A DNA stretch of 64,000 nucleotides from Cellulomonas alba. Lineage in GTDB: Bacteria > Actinomycetota > Actinomycetes > Actinomycetales > Cellulomonadaceae. Both the position numbers and the translations under genes were made by a program. The notes below the pieces were generated by a model that saw nothing but the letters and a program-made list of their open reading frames with translations, made no database searches and was not told the DNA's origin. Positions 54,245-63,374 of the stretch are shown in pieces. The stretch lies in the NCBI RefSeq assembly GCF_030362835.1, contig NZ_JAUCGQ010000001.1, positions 1,095,461 to 1,159,460 of the forward strand, written 5' to 3'. Positions within the stretch are counted from its first letter, which is position 1. Each line of letters begins with the position of its first letter.

Positions 54245-55000
54245 ATGCCGGGCGAACCGTTCACGCTCGCGGTCGACTGCGGGGGCAGCGGCCTCAAGGC
54301 GTCGGTCCTCGACGCCGGCGGCACGATGCACGCCCCGCGCGTGCGCATCCCCACGCCGTACCCGCTCCCGCCGACGCGGCTCGTCGACGCGGTCGCCGAC
54401 CTCGCCGCCGGGCTGCCACCCGCGCACCGCGCGACCGTCGGCATGCCGGGCATGATCCGTCACGGCGTGGTCGTGGCGACGCCGCACTATGTGACGCGGT
54501 CCGGCCCGCGCAGCGCGGTCGACGCCGGGCTCGGCGCCGCGTGGGCGGGCTGCGACATCCGCGCGATGCTCGAGGAGCGCCTCGGCGTCCCGACGCTCGT
54601 CCTCAACGACGCCGAGGTGCACGGCGCGGGCGTCGTCTCCGGCACCGGGGTCGAGCTGGTGCTGACGCTCGGCACGGGCCTCGGCTCGGCCCTCTTCGAC
54701 GGCGGCACGCTCGCACCGCACCTCGAGTGGTCGCACGCGCCGGTGCGGTGGGGCGTGACGTACGACGCCTACATCGGCCAGCCGGAGCGCGCCCGGCTGG
54801 GAGACGGCCTGTGGTCCCGCCGCGTGCGCCGCGTGGTCGACGGGCTGCGACCCGTCGTCCACTGGGACCGCCTCTACCTCGGCGGAGGCAACGCGCGTCG
54901 GATCACGCCGCCCGTGCTCGACCGGCTCGGCGACGACGTGGTCGTCGTGCCGAACGAGGCCGGCATCGTCGGCGGCGTGCGCGCCTGGTCGCTCCGCTGA
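54245..55000 (+). CDS. ROK-family protein, polyphosphate-glucokinase-like
   Basis: 251 residues. AVDCGGSGLKASVLD (phosphate-1 motif) and LTLGTGLGSALFDGG mark the ROK/PPGK fold; RIPTPYPLPPTRLVDAV resembles actinobacterial polyphosphate glucokinases, and LNDAEVHGAG contains the catalytic-type Asp. It may phosphorylate glucose with polyphosphate or ATP, but the Cys-containing ROK zinc motif is absent and the sugar is unproven. TACCGT (54233-54238) ends six bases before the ATG. Sits between truA and the alpha/beta hydrolase. Confidence 0.8.
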   Translation: MPGEPFTLAVDCGGSGLKASVLDAGGTMHAPRVRIPTPYPLPPTRLVDAVADLAAGLPPAHRATVGMPGMIRHGVVVATPHYVTRSGPRSAVDAGLGAAWAGCDIRAMLEERLGVPTLVLNDAEVHGAGVVSGTGVELVLTLGTGLGSALFDGGTLAPHLEWSHAPVRWGVTYDAYIGQPERARLGDGLWSRRVRRVVDGLRPVVHWDRLYLGGGNARRITPPVLDRLGDDVVVVPNEAGIVGGVRAWSLR

Positions 55001-55051
55001 CGCGCACCGCCCTCACCGCACCCGACCCCGTCCGCGGGCCCGCCCACGCCC

Positions 55052-55762
55052 TCAGCGCGCCGAGACCTCCGCGTGCACCTCGAGCAGCACGCGCGTGAAC
55101 CGCACCGGCTGGGTCAGGTTCACCAGGTGCGTCGCGCCCGGCACCACGACGAGCCGCCCGTCCCGGCACGCCGCGAGGAACCGCCGCTCCTCGCCGCGGA
55201 AGTGGTCGAACCGGCCGTTGACGAGCCACACCGGAGCCTGCACCGCGCGCAGGTCGGCGACCGGGTCCTCACGCGCCATCGCACGCAGCACGCCGGTCGT
55301 GGCCTCGAGCGCGTAGCCGCCTGCCGCGAGGTCGCGGGCGCCGGCGGCGGGGATCGTGTGCGCGACGAACCAGTCGTTGACGGCCGCGCCGTGGTCCGCG
55401 AACCCCTCGAGCACCGCCGCGGCGCGGGACCACGCGGCGACGACGAGCCGGTGCGGCCGGGTCGAGCACGCGGCAGCGACGAGCCCGGCGACCTGGTCCG
55501 GCCGTCGCGCGGCGTGCGCGATCGCGACGTACGCCCCGAGCGACACCCCGACGACCAGCGCCGACCCGCCGAGCTCGTCGACCGCGCGCTCGATCGTGGC
55601 GACGCCGTCGTCGACGGTGAACGTCCCACCGACGCGCGCGCCGTGACCGGGCAGGTCGACGGCGAGCGCCGGGATGCCCAGGCGCTCGAGCGCGGCGAGC
55701 TGGCGTCGCCACATCGTGCGCGACGCGCGCAGCCCGTGCACCAGCACCACGGGAACGTCCAC
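55052..55762 (-). CDS. alpha/beta-fold hydrolase
   Basis: 236 residues. The oxyanion HG is in VVLVHGLRASRTMW, the nucleophile Ser in VVGVSLGAYVA near residue 93, the acid in VNGRFDHFRGEE and the His in VPGATHLVNLTQP, a complete triad. Substrate unknown. TAGCGT (minus 55774-55769) ends six bases before the GTG. Separated from rplQ by a very strong terminator. Confidence 0.86.
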   Translation of the reverse strand: MDVPVVLVHGLRASRTMWRRQLAALERLGIPALAVDLPGHGARVGGTFTVDDGVATIERAVDELGGSALVVGVSLGAYVAIAHAARRPDQVAGLVAAACSTRPHRLVVAAWSRAAAVLEGFADHGAAVNDWFVAHTIPAAGARDLAAGGYALEATTGVLRAMAREDPVADLRAVQAPVWLVNGRFDHFRGEERRFLAACRDGRLVVVPGATHLVNLTQPVRFTRVLLEVHAEVSAR

Positions 55763-55806
55763 CAGCGGACGCTACCGCCGGCCTGACGCTCCGGGCGTGC
55801 GAGGCA

Positions 55807-55849
55807 ACGACGAAGGCCCGGACCCTCGCGGGGTCCGGGCCTTCGTCGT
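55807..55849 (-). terminator. terminator of the rpoA-rplQ unit
   Basis: A perfect 19-bp stem with a five-base loop (TCGCG), the strongest hairpin in the window, 11 bases beyond the rplQ stop. The base of the stem is ACGACGAAGG/CCTTCGTCGT. Confidence 0.9.
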
Positions 55850-55860
55850 CAGGCGGTGCG

Positions 55861-56436
55861 TCAGGCCTTGTCGGCCTCGTCGGCGGCAGCCTCGTCGCCG
55901 GCCTCGGCGGCGGGCGCCTCGGCCTCGGCGGGGGTCTCCTCGCTCGCGGCCTCGTCGGCCTCGACGACCGGCGTCTCCTCGGCGGGGGCCTCGACCGGCG
56001 CCTCGGCGGCGGCCTTCTTCGGCGCCGCCTTCGCGGCGGTCTTCGTCGCCTCGCGGACGACGGCCTGCTTCGGCGAGAGCGGCTCGAGCACGAGCTCGAT
56101 CACGGCCATCGGCGCGTTGTCACCCTTGCGGGGGCCGATCTTGGTGATGCGCGTGTAGCCACCCTGACGCTCGGCGACCGCAGGCGCGATCTCCGTGAAC
56201 AGCTGGTGCACGACACCCTTGTCCTTGACGACCGTCATGACGCGACGACGCGCGTGCAGGTCGCCACGCTTGGCGAACGTGATGAGACGCTCGGCGAGCG
56301 GGCGAAGGCGCTTGGCCTTCGCCTCGGTGGTCGTGATGCGCTTGTTCTCGAACAGCTGCGTCGCGAGGTTCGCGAGGATCAGCCGCTCGTGCGCCGGTCC
56401 GCCACCGAGCCGGGGACCCTTGGTGGGCGTAGGCAT
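55861..56436 (-). CDS. rplQ: 50S ribosomal protein L17 with long acidic tail
   Basis: 191 residues. The L17 core (1-120: [58 protein letters not shown]) is normal. A tail of about 70 residues, Lys/Ala-rich at first and then Ala/Glu/Pro-rich, has no counterpart in the short E. coli-type protein; such tails occur in some actinobacteria. It follows rpoA. Confidence 0.96.
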   Translation of the reverse strand: MPTPTKGPRLGGGPAHERLILANLATQLFENKRITTTEAKAKRLRPLAERLITFAKRGDLHARRRVMTVVKDKGVVHQLFTEIAPAVAERQGGYTRITKIGPRKGDNAPMAVIELVLEPLSPKQAVVREATKTAAKAAPKKAAAEAPVEAPAEETPVVEADEAASEETPAEAEAPAAEAGDEAAADEADKA

Positions 56437-56500
56437 TGTGTGTCTCCTTGAGTTCCAGTGATGGGCTGCGCACCGCCGCTAGGCGGCGCGCTCCCCGGCG

Positions 56501-57508
56501 TCAGAAGTTCTCGTCCTCGACGAAGTCGCCCTCGTCGTCGCCGTAGTAACCGGCCGACGAGTCGAAGTCGAGCGTGCCGTCCTTGAGCGTGAGCCCCAGC
56601 TCGGCCAGCTTCTCCTTGACCTCGGTGATGGACTTCTGACCGAAGTTGCGGATGTCCATGAGGTCGGCCTCGCTGCGCGCCACGAGCTCACCCACGGTGT
56701 GGATGCCCTCACGCTTGAGGCAGTTGTACGAGCGGATCGTCAGCTGCAGGTCCTCGATCGGCAGCGCCAGGTCCGCCGCGAGCGCGGCGTCCGTCGGCGA
56801 CGGGCCGATCTCGATGCCCTCGGCCTCGACGTTCAGCTCACGCGCGAGCCCGAAGAGCTCCACGAGCGTCTTGCCGGCCGACGCGAGCGCGTCACGCGGG
56901 CTGATCGCGAGCTTCGTCTCGACGTCGACGATGAGCTTGTCGAAGTCCGTGCGCTGCTCGACACGCGTCGCCTCGACCTTGTAGGTCACCTTGAGGACCG
57001 GCGAGTAGATCGAGTCGACCGGGATCCGGCCGATCTCCGCGTCGAACGACTTGTTCTGCGCCGCCGACACGTAGCCACGGCCGCGCTCGACGGTCAGCTC
57101 GATCTCGAGCTTGCCCTTGTCGTTCAGCGTGGCCAGGTGCAGGTCGGTGTTGTGCACCTCGACACCGGCCGGCGGCACGATGTCCGCCGCGGTGACCTCA
57201 CCCGCACCCTGCTTGCGCAGGTACATCACGACCGGCTCGTCGTTCTCCGAGGAGACGACGAGCTGCTTGATGTTGAGGATGATCTCGGTGACGTCCTCCT
57301 TGACACCCGGCACGGTCGAGAACTCGTGCAGCACGCCGTCGATCCGGATGGACGTGACAGCGGCACCGGGGATGGAGGACAGGAGCGTCCGACGCAGCGA
57401 GTTGCCGAGCGTGTAGCCGAAGCCGGGCTCGAGCGGCTCGATGGAGAACCGCGACCGGTTCTCCGAGATGACCTCTTCGGTCAGGGTGGGGCGCTGTGCG
57501 ATGAGCAC
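56501..57508 (-). CDS. rpoA: RNA polymerase alpha subunit
   Basis: 335 residues. The N-terminal assembly domain has [28 protein letters not shown]; the C-terminal domain (about 255-320) has [18 protein letters not shown] and [18 protein letters not shown] for DNA and activator contact. An acidic tail ends the protein. GTG start at 57508 with GAGAGGA upstream. rpsD, which in mycobacteria lies between rpsK and rpoA, is absent here. Confidence 0.98.
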   Translation of the reverse strand: MLIAQRPTLTEEVISENRSRFSIEPLEPGFGYTLGNSLRRTLLSSIPGAAVTSIRIDGVLHEFSTVPGVKEDVTEIILNIKQLVVSSENDEPVVMYLRKQGAGEVTAADIVPPAGVEVHNTDLHLATLNDKGKLEIELTVERGRGYVSAAQNKSFDAEIGRIPVDSIYSPVLKVTYKVEATRVEQRTDFDKLIVDVETKLAISPRDALASAGKTLVELFGLARELNVEAEGIEIGPSPTDAALAADLALPIEDLQLTIRSYNCLKREGIHTVGELVARSEADLMDIRNFGQKSITEVKEKLAELGLTLKDGTLDFDSSAGYYGDDEGDFVEDENF

Positions 57509-57602
57509 GGTGGGGTTCCTCTCAGCGGGCGTCCGCCATATGACGCTCCGCAGTACTGCCGACTGGACGTGCCTCGGTCCGCACGCCCAGCAACGCTGAT
57601 GT

Positions 57603-57629
57603 CCCCGGGGACCACGAGGGTCCCCGGGG
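57603..57629 (-). terminator. hairpin between rpsK and rpoA
   Basis: A perfect 11-bp stem (CCCCGGGGACC / GGTCCCCGGGG) with a five-base loop, nine bases beyond the rpsK stop. It may attenuate transcription or mark an RNA-processing site in the ribosomal operon, at the position where rpsD lies in other genomes. Confidence 0.5.
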
Positions 57630-57637
57630 AACGAGGG

Positions 57638-58039
57638 TCAGACGCGGCGACGCTTCGGCGGACGGCAGCCGTTGTGCGCCTGGGGCGTCACGTCCTGGAT
57701 CGAGCCGACCTCGAGGCCGGTCGCCTGCAGCGAGCGGATCGCCGTCTCGCGGCCCGAGCCCGGGCCCTTCACGAAGACGTCGACCTTCTTCATGCCGTGC
57801 TCCTGGGCACGACGCGCGGCGGCCTCGGCGGCGAGCTGCGCGGCGAACGGCGTCGACTTGCGCGAGCCCTTGAAGCCCACCTGGCCCGACGACGCCCAGG
57901 CGATCACGGCGCCCGACGGGTCGGTGATGGACACGATGGTGTTGTTGAACGTGCTCTTGATGTGCGCCTGGCCGTGGGAGACGTTCTTCTTCTCCTTGCG
58001 GCGCGGCTTGCGCACGCTGGCACGAGTCTTGGGAGGCAT
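57638..58039 (-). CDS. rpsK: 30S ribosomal protein S11
   Basis: 133 residues. [37 protein letters not shown] and the end [15 protein letters not shown] are canonical S11. It forms part of the ribosomal platform. Fifty-odd bases follow rpsM, in the same operon. Confidence 0.98.
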   Translation of the reverse strand: MPPKTRASVRKPRRKEKKNVSHGQAHIKSTFNNTIVSITDPSGAVIAWASSGQVGFKGSRKSTPFAAQLAAEAAARRAQEHGMKKVDVFVKGPGSGRETAIRSLQATGLEVGSIQDVTPQAHNGCRPPKRRRV

Positions 58040-58104
58040 CTGCTTCTCTTCTTTCGTCTACGGGTCGAGGTGCCGGGGGCAGGGTCGCCCGCGCCGGCAG
58101 GGGG

Positions 58105-58485
58105 CTACTTGCGCCCGGCCTTCTTCTTGCCGGCCACGGTGCGCTTCGGGCCCTTGCGGGTACGCGCGTTGGTCTTGGTGCGCTGGCCGCGCACCGGGAG
58201 ACCACGGCGGTGCCGCAGACCCTCGTAGCAGCCGATCTCGACCTTGCGACGGATGTCGGCAGCGACCTCGCGGCGGAGGTCACCCTCGAGCTTGTAGCTC
58301 GCCTCGAGGTAGTCGCGGAGCGCGACGAGCTCGGTGTCGCCGAGGTCCTTCACGCGGATGTCGCCGCTGATGCCGGTGGCCTTCAGGGTCTCGAGCGCGC
58401 GCGTGCGGCCGACCCCGTAGATGTAGGTGAGCGCGATCTCCAGCCGCTTCTCGCGGGGGAGGTCGACGCCGATGAGACGTGCCAT
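58105..58485 (-). CDS. rpsM: 30S ribosomal protein S13
   Basis: 126 residues. [30 protein letters not shown] and the basic end [20 protein letters not shown] are canonical. It contacts the 50S subunit and tRNA in the head. Separated from rpmJ by 193 bases that hold an 8-bp TTCGACGG/CCGTCGAA inverted repeat. Confidence 0.98.
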   Translation of the reverse strand: MARLIGVDLPREKRLEIALTYIYGVGRTRALETLKATGISGDIRVKDLGDTELVALRDYLEASYKLEGDLRREVAADIRRKVEIGCYEGLRHRRGLPVRGQRTKTNARTRKGPKRTVAGKKKAGRK

Positions 58486-58568
58486 GTGCCTGGTGGCTCC
58501 TGTACTGATCGGAGGTCTGCCGCACCGTCCTCCCGCGGTCCTGCGGGCCCCGGCCTCCGAGCCGGGGG

Positions 58569-58603
58569 TTCGACGGCGGTCACGGCTGGGCCGGACCGTC
58601 GAA
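58569..58603 (-). promoter_or_regulatory. inverted repeat in the rpmJ-rpsM spacer
   Basis: TTCGACGG (58569-58576) pairs with CCGTCGAA (58596-58603) across a 19-base loop in a 193-base gap within the ribosomal operon. It may be a leader structure of rpsM or a partial terminator; role unproven. Confidence 0.3.
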
Positions 58604-58678
58604 GTGGCGGTGCGCTTGCAGCCCGCGGTGCGGGCCTGGGTGGGAGGCGTCAGTCTCCCGGGTGGTGCTGGTGGCTGC

Positions 58679-58792
58679 TCAGCCCTGGCGCTGCTTGTGG
58701 CGCAGGTTCTCGCAGATCACCTGGACGCGACCGTGCCGGCGGATCACCTTGCACTTGTCGCAGATCTTCTTGACGCTCGGCTTGACCTTCAT
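58679..58792 (-). CDS. rpmJ: 50S ribosomal protein L36
   Basis: 37 residues, [20 protein letters not shown] and onward. The zinc ribbon ligands are Cys11, Cys14, Cys27 and His32, so this is the zinc-binding C+ form. The gene lies between infA and rpsM, the universal position. It is too short to be found by most length filters. Confidence 0.97.
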   Translation of the reverse strand: MKVKPSVKKICDKCKVIRRHGRVQVICENLRHKQRQG

Positions 58793-58848
58793 GGTCTCCT
58801 CCGCCGCCGCTTCCCGGGCGAGCCCGGCGTGACGGCGTGTCGTGGTGG

Positions 58849-59070
58849 TTACTTGTACCGGTAGACGATCCGGCCGCGGGACAGGTCGTACGGGCTCAGC
58901 TCGACGACCACACGGTCCTCAGGGAGGATCCGGATGTAGTGCTGTCGCATCTTGCCCGAGATGTGGGCGAGCACCTTGTGCCCGTTCGTGAGCTCCACGC
59001 GGAACATCGCGTTCGGCAGAGCCTCGACAACGCTGCCCTCGATCTCGATGACGCCGTCCTTCTTGGCCAT
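58849..59070 (-). CDS. infA: translation initiation factor IF-1
   Basis: 73 residues, an OB fold: [39 protein letters not shown] and [20 protein letters not shown]. It binds the 30S A site. The ATG at 59070 is closely preceded by GCGGAGG. It heads the infA-rpmJ-rpsM-rpsK unit and follows a long leader. Confidence 0.98.
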   Translation of the reverse strand: MAKKDGVIEIEGSVVEALPNAMFRVELTNGHKVLAHISGKMRQHYIRILPEDRVVVELSPYDLSRGRIVYRYK

Positions 59071-59433
59071 GTCCTCCGCTAACTGTCGGTCGAATCGGCC
59101 CACGACCGACCCGCGCCCCCCGGCACAGCCGGGCGGTCGACTCGTTCGTGGAGAGTGCCGCACCACGCCCTGACACCGTGCGACTCGGAGCATGACGCTC
59201 GTCGCCACCGGCAGCACCGGACGCTGGACACAGACACCCAACGGGCAATCTTACGTCATCGGCGCCGCACGACGAAACGCCCGCAGCGGTGACGCCCGCG
59301 ACGCCCGTCGACGTCCCCGCAGGTCGCGGCGGCCGACCGGCGAACGTCGTCCGCCGGGTGACGAGCGCCACGGCGCGGGTGCACCACCCCCAGCGGGGCG
59401 CCCGTGCGCGTCGCGCGAGGTCGCGGCGGCCTA
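59071..59433 (-). promoter_or_regulatory. infA leader and candidate promoter (no gene)
   Basis: This 363-base gap between map and infA holds no convincing gene. On the minus strand TTCGTC (59276-59271), 17 bases, TAAGAT (59253-59248) is a plausible promoter, giving a leader of about 170 bases for infA. The remaining bases next to map show no strong hairpin. Confidence 0.45.
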
Positions 59434-60276
59434 TCAGTCGAGCGGAGCGATCTCCACGCCCAGCTCGGCGAGCCGCTCGGCGCCGCCGTCGTGCGCGGTC
59501 AGCACCCAGATGCCGCCCTCGAGGATCGCGACGGAGTGCTCCCAGTGCGCCGCACGCGAGCCGTCCTGCGTCACGACCGTCCAGTCGTCGTCCAGCACGT
59601 CGGTGAACCGCGCGCCGCGCACGACCATCGGCTCGATCGCGACGCACATCCCCGGCTGGATCCTCGGCCCGCGGTCGCGCGCGCGGTAGTTGAGGACGTC
59701 CGGCGGCTGGTGCATCGCGGTCCCGATGCCGTGACCCACGTACTCCTCGACGATGCCGTACCGCTCGCCGCCGTTCTCCCCCGCCGCCTGCGCGGCGTCC
59801 ACGACCTCCTCGACCGCGTGGCCGACGACGCCGAGCCGGTCGCCGCCGGCGAGCGCGGCGATGCCGGCCCACAGGGCGCGCTCGGTCGTCGCCGCAAGCG
59901 CCGCGTCACCCGCATCCCCGCCGTCGAGCACGACCGTCACGGCCGAGTCGCCGTGCCATCCGTCGACGATCGCGCCGCAGTCGACCGACACCACGTCGCC
60001 CGCCTCGAGCACGCGCGGCCCGGGGATCCCGTGCACGACCTCGTCGTTGACCGACACGCACAGCGTCGCGGGGTAGCCCTCGTAGCCGAGGAACGACGGG
60101 GTCGCGCCGTGCGCGCGGATCACGCGCGCCGCGAGCGCGTCGAGGTCACCGGTCGTCACGCCGGCACGGGCCGCCGCGCGGACCTCGTCGAGCGCCGCCG
60201 CCACGACGAGCCCGGCGCGCCGCATGAGGCGCACCTGGTCGGGCGTCTTGAGCTCGATCCGCTCCCTGCCGAACAT
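59434..60276 (-). CDS. map: methionine aminopeptidase, type I
   Basis: 280 residues. It removes the initiator Met. The five metal ligands are visible: Asp in VSVDCGAIVDGW, Asp in HGDSAVTV, His in EYVGHGIGTAMH, Glu in AIEPMVV and Glu in HWEHSVAI. The ATG at 60276 lies four bases after the adk stop, so it belongs to secY-adk-map. No zinc-finger N-terminus (type 1a-like). Confidence 0.97.
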   Translation of the reverse strand: MFGRERIELKTPDQVRLMRRAGLVVAAALDEVRAAARAGVTTGDLDALAARVIRAHGATPSFLGYEGYPATLCVSVNDEVVHGIPGPRVLEAGDVVSVDCGAIVDGWHGDSAVTVVLDGGDAGDAALAATTERALWAGIAALAGGDRLGVVGHAVEEVVDAAQAAGENGGERYGIVEEYVGHGIGTAMHQPPDVLNYRARDRGPRIQPGMCVAIEPMVVRGARFTDVLDDDWTVVTQDGSRAAHWEHSVAILEGGIWVLTAHDGGAERLAELGVEIAPLD

Positions 60277-60280
60277 CGCC

Positions 60281-60850
60281 TCAGCGCGGACCGATGGCGT
60301 CGAGGAGGCGCTGCGTGACCTCGTCGACCTGACCGATGCCGTCGACCTGGACGAGCAGCCCGCGGTCGGCGTAGAGCGCCGAGACGGGCGCGGTCTGCTC
60401 GGCGTAGACGTCGAGGCGGTGCCGGATGACGTCCTCCGTGTCGTCGGCGCGGCCCTCGATCTGCGCGCGCTTGAGCAGGCGCTCGGTGACCGCGTCGACG
60501 TCGGCCGTGATCTCGACCGCGAGGTCCACCCGGTGCTCGGCGCCGAGGATCTCGTCGAGCGCGGCGACCTGTGCCGGGTTGCGCGGGTAGCCGTCGAGCA
60601 GGAAGCCCTCGGCCGCGTCCTGCTGCGCCAGGCGGTCGCGGACGAGCTCGTTCGTCAGCTCGTCGGAGACCAGGCGACCCGAGGCGGTCACCTCCTGGAC
60701 CTTCTTGCCGAGCTCGGTGCCGTTCTTGATGTTCGACCGGAAGATGTCGCCCGTCGAGATGGCCGGCACACCGAGCTTCTCGGCCAGGCGCGCGGCCTGG
60801 GTGCCCTTGCCCGCTCCGGGCGGGCCGAGCAGCACGAGGCGCGCGCTCAC
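60281..60850 (-). CDS. adk: adenylate kinase
   Basis: 189 residues. It balances AMP, ADP and ATP. P-loop LLGPPGAGKGTQA begins near residue 7; ISTGDIFRSNI, FLLDGYPRN and RADDTEDVIRHRL follow. The short LID without zinc cysteines matches actinobacterial Adk. The GTG at 60850 overlaps the secY stop (GTGA). Confidence 0.97.
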   Translation of the reverse strand: MSARLVLLGPPGAGKGTQAARLAEKLGVPAISTGDIFRSNIKNGTELGKKVQEVTASGRLVSDELTNELVRDRLAQQDAAEGFLLDGYPRNPAQVAALDEILGAEHRVDLAVEITADVDAVTERLLKRAQIEGRADDTEDVIRHRLDVYAEQTAPVSALYADRGLLVQVDGIGQVDEVTQRLLDAIGPR

Positions 60851-62142
60851 CGCAGGAACCCTTCGTAGTGCCGCTGCTGCAGCTGCGACTCGATCTGCTT
60901 GACGGTCTCGAGGCCGACGCCCACGACGATGAGGATCGACGAGCCACCGAACGGGATGTTCTGCGTGACGTTGAGCGCCACGAACGCGAGCGTCGGGATC
61001 AGCGCGACGATCGCGAGGTAGATCGAGCCGGGCGCGGTGATGCGCGTGATCACGTAGTCGAGGTACTCGGCGGTCGGACGCCCGGCACGGATGCCGGGGA
61101 TGAAGCCGCCGTACTTCTTCATGTTGTCGGCGACCTCGTCCGGGTTGAACGTGATGGCCGTGTAGAAGTAGCAGAAGAAGATGATCAGCAGGACGTACAG
61201 CGCGAGGTGGAGCGGCGCGCTCTGCGGCACGAGGTTCCGGCTCAGCCACTGCACCCAGTCGGCCGACTGGTCGGCGAACTGCGCGATCAGCCCCGGGATC
61301 GCCAGCAGCGACGACGCGAAGATGATCGGGATGACGCCCGCCATGTTGATCTTGATGGGGATGTAGGTGCTCGAGCCGCCGTACATGCGGCGACCGACCA
61401 TGCGCTTCGCGTACTGCACGGGCACGCGGCGCTGCGACTGCTCGACGAAGACGACCGCACCGATGACGAGCACGATGATCGCCAGCACGACGATGAACTT
61501 GCCGGCGCCGCCGCTGCCGCCCGCGATCGACCACATGGCCTGCGGGAAGTTCGCCGCGATCGACGTGAAGATGAGGAGCGACATGCCGTTGCCGACGCCG
61601 CGCTCGGTGATGAGCTCGCCGAGCCACATGATGAGGCCGGTGCCCGCGGTCATCGTGATGACCATGACGAGGAGCGTCGTCCACGAGTCGTTGGGGATGA
61701 CGTCGTACTGGCAGCCGGAGAACAGCTGACCGCTGCGCGCGACGGCGATGATCGTCGTCGACTGCAGGATCGCGAGGCCGATCGTCAGGTACCGCGTGTA
61801 CTGCGTCAGCTTCGCGGTGCCGGACTGGCCCTCCTGGTGGAGCGCCTCGAACTTGGGGATCACCACGCGCAGGAGCTGGATGATGATGCTCGCCGTGATG
61901 TACGGCATGATCCCGAGCGAGAACACCGACAGCTTCAGGAGCGCGCCGCCGCTGAAGAGGTTGACGATGCCGAGCAGGTCGTTGTTGCCCGCCTGGTCGA
62001 TGCACTTCTGGACGTTCGGGTAGCTCACGCCCGGCGTCGGCAGGAACGAGCCGATGCGGAACACGACCATGATGCCGATCGTGAAGAGCAGCTTTCGCCG
62101 CAGGTCGGGCGTGCGGAACGCCCGAACGAATGCACTGAGCAC
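60847..62142 (-). CDS. secY: protein translocase subunit SecY
   Basis: 431 residues with ten membrane helices, the channel of the Sec pathway. Landmarks are LFTIGIMVVFRIGSFLPTPGV at the first helix, GIMPYITASIIIQLL, MWLGELITERGVGNGMSLLIF, NMAGVIPIIFASSLL and GGSSILIVVGVGLETVKQIE. The GTG at 62142 has AGGAGG seven bases upstream; longer in-frame starts give a low-quality extension. First gene of secY-adk-map. Confidence 0.97.
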   Translation of the reverse strand: MLSAFVRAFRTPDLRRKLLFTIGIMVVFRIGSFLPTPGVSYPNVQKCIDQAGNNDLLGIVNLFSGGALLKLSVFSLGIMPYITASIIIQLLRVVIPKFEALHQEGQSGTAKLTQYTRYLTIGLAILQSTTIIAVARSGQLFSGCQYDVIPNDSWTTLLVMVITMTAGTGLIMWLGELITERGVGNGMSLLIFTSIAANFPQAMWSIAGGSGGAGKFIVVLAIIVLVIGAVVFVEQSQRRVPVQYAKRMVGRRMYGGSSTYIPIKINMAGVIPIIFASSLLAIPGLIAQFADQSADWVQWLSRNLVPQSAPLHLALYVLLIIFFCYFYTAITFNPDEVADNMKKYGGFIPGIRAGRPTAEYLDYVITRITAPGSIYLAIVALIPTLAFVALNVTQNIPFGGSSILIVVGVGLETVKQIESQLQQRHYEGFLR

Positions 62143-62371
62143 CTGTCGTCCTCCTGCTGAGTTGGGCCGTCCCTCGGCCCCGTTGCCGTCGTTGAGCGGG
62201 ACGGACCGCCGGGACAGACTACCCTCCGAATGGCCCAGCGCCGTCCCTGCCCGCACTACGGACCCCACGGGCGCATGCGCCACAGCGCCTCGGCGGCCGT
62301 GAGCCGGCCCCCAGCGGGCCGCCCCCGGGATCAGAGGCAGCGGCACCGGCCCTTACGAGCGCGGCGAACGA
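62143..62371 (-). other. secY leader region (no gene)
   Basis: The 303-base gap between rplO and secY holds no gene. Beyond the terminator at 62372-62415, a TAGTCT (minus 62221-62216) could be a -10 for secY, but no matching -35 is clear. The short frames here are Arg/Pro-rich shadows. Confidence 0.4.
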
Positions 62372-62415
62372 CGAAGCGGGCGGCCCCGGGATCTCTCCCG
62401 GGACCGCCCGCTTCG
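62372..62415 (-). terminator. terminator of the S5-L30-L15 unit
   Basis: A 12-bp outer stem (CGAAGCGGGCGG / CCGCCCGCTTCG) encloses an inner CCCGGGA/TCCCGGG hairpin. It lies 31 bases beyond the rplO stop and separates the spc-type ribosomal genes from secY. Confidence 0.82.
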
Positions 62416-62445
62416 AGCTGTCGTCCGTGCGGACGTCGGCTGGTG

Positions 62446-63189
62446 TCAGTCCTGCGCGACGCTTCCGCCGGCGGCGACGATCTTCTCCTTGGCCGACGCC
62501 GAGTAGGCGTCCACGGCCACGGCGACCTTGACGGAGATCTCGCCGGTGCCGAGCACCTTGACGGGCTGGCCCTTGCGGACCGCACCCTTCGCGACGAGGT
62601 CGGCGACGGTCACGTCGCCACCGTCCGGGTACAGCGCCGACAGGCGGTCGAGGTTGACCACCTGGTACTCGACGCGGAACGGGTTCTTGAAGCCGCGCAG
62701 CTTCGGCAGGCGCATGTGCAGCGGCATCTGGCCACCCTCGAACCGGTCCGGCACCTGGTAGCGGGCCTTGGTGCCCTTGGTGCCACGACCGGCCGTCTTG
62801 CCCTTCGACGCCTCACCGCGACCGACACGGGTCTTCGCGGTCTTGGCGCCGGGGGCCGGACGCAGGTGGTGGATCTTCAGCGTGCCGCCGGCACCCGGCT
62901 GAGCGGCCTCGGCCGCAGCCTTCGCCGCCGCCTCGGACACGGTCTTCTTCGCCGGCGCCTTCTTCTCGGCAGCCTTCGGCTTCTCCTCGGCGGCGGCCTC
63001 GGCCTTCGCCTTGGACGTGCGAGCAGGAGCCTTGGCGGGCTTCTCGTCCGCCGCGGCCTCGGCCTTGGCGGCCTTGCTCGTCGCCTTCGGAGCGGCCTCG
63101 GCCGCGTCCGCCTTCTTCGCGGGCGCCTTCTTGGCGGCGGCCTTGGGGGCCTTCGCCTCCTCGGTCACCTCGGGCTTCTCGTCAGCCAT
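62446..63189 (-). CDS. rplO: 50S ribosomal protein L15 with long N-terminal extension
   Basis: 247 residues, against about 147 in most bacteria. The normal core begins near residue 104 ([20 protein letters not shown], then [19 protein letters not shown] and [18 protein letters not shown]). Residues 1-102 are almost only Ala, Lys, Glu and Pro with repeated [14 protein letters not shown] units, resembling histone H1-like tails. GAGGAGG nine bases before the ATG at 63189 supports this early start, so the extension is probably translated. A start nearer the core would need internal initiation. Confidence 0.93.
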   Translation of the reverse strand: MADEKPEVTEEAKAPKAAAKKAPAKKADAAEAAPKATSKAAKAEAAADEKPAKAPARTSKAKAEAAAEEKPKAAEKKAPAKKTVSEAAAKAAAEAAQPGAGGTLKIHHLRPAPGAKTAKTRVGRGEASKGKTAGRGTKGTKARYQVPDRFEGGQMPLHMRLPKLRGFKNPFRVEYQVVNLDRLSALYPDGGDVTVADLVAKGAVRKGQPVKVLGTGEISVKVAVAVDAYSASAKEKIVAAGGSVAQD

Positions 63190-63191
63190 GG

Positions 63192-63374
63192 TCACTCGAC
63201 CTCCTCGACCGCGACCAGGTGGCGCACGGTCTGGACCATGCCGCGGATCTCCGGACGGTCCTCCTTGACGACGACGTCGCCGATCCGCTTCAGGCCCAGC
63301 GTGCGCAGCGTGTCGCGCTGGTTCTGCTTGCCACCGATGCCGGAACGCTTCTGCGTCACCTTGAGACGGGCCAT
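63192..63374 (-). CDS. rpmD: 50S ribosomal protein L30
   Basis: 60 residues: [20 protein letters not shown], then [18 protein letters not shown]. The ATG at 63374 gives the canonical start and overlaps the rpsE stop as TGATG; a GTG three bases earlier is an alternative. Between rpsE and rplO as usual. Confidence 0.97.
   Translation of the reverse strand: MARLKVTQKRSGIGGKQNQRDTLRTLGLKRIGDVVVKEDRPEIRGMVQTVRHLVAVEEVE

Noticed and set aside
58486..58678. A small gene in the rpmJ-rpsM gap
   Set aside because: Short frames there lack a ribosome site and protein-like composition; only an inverted repeat is supported.
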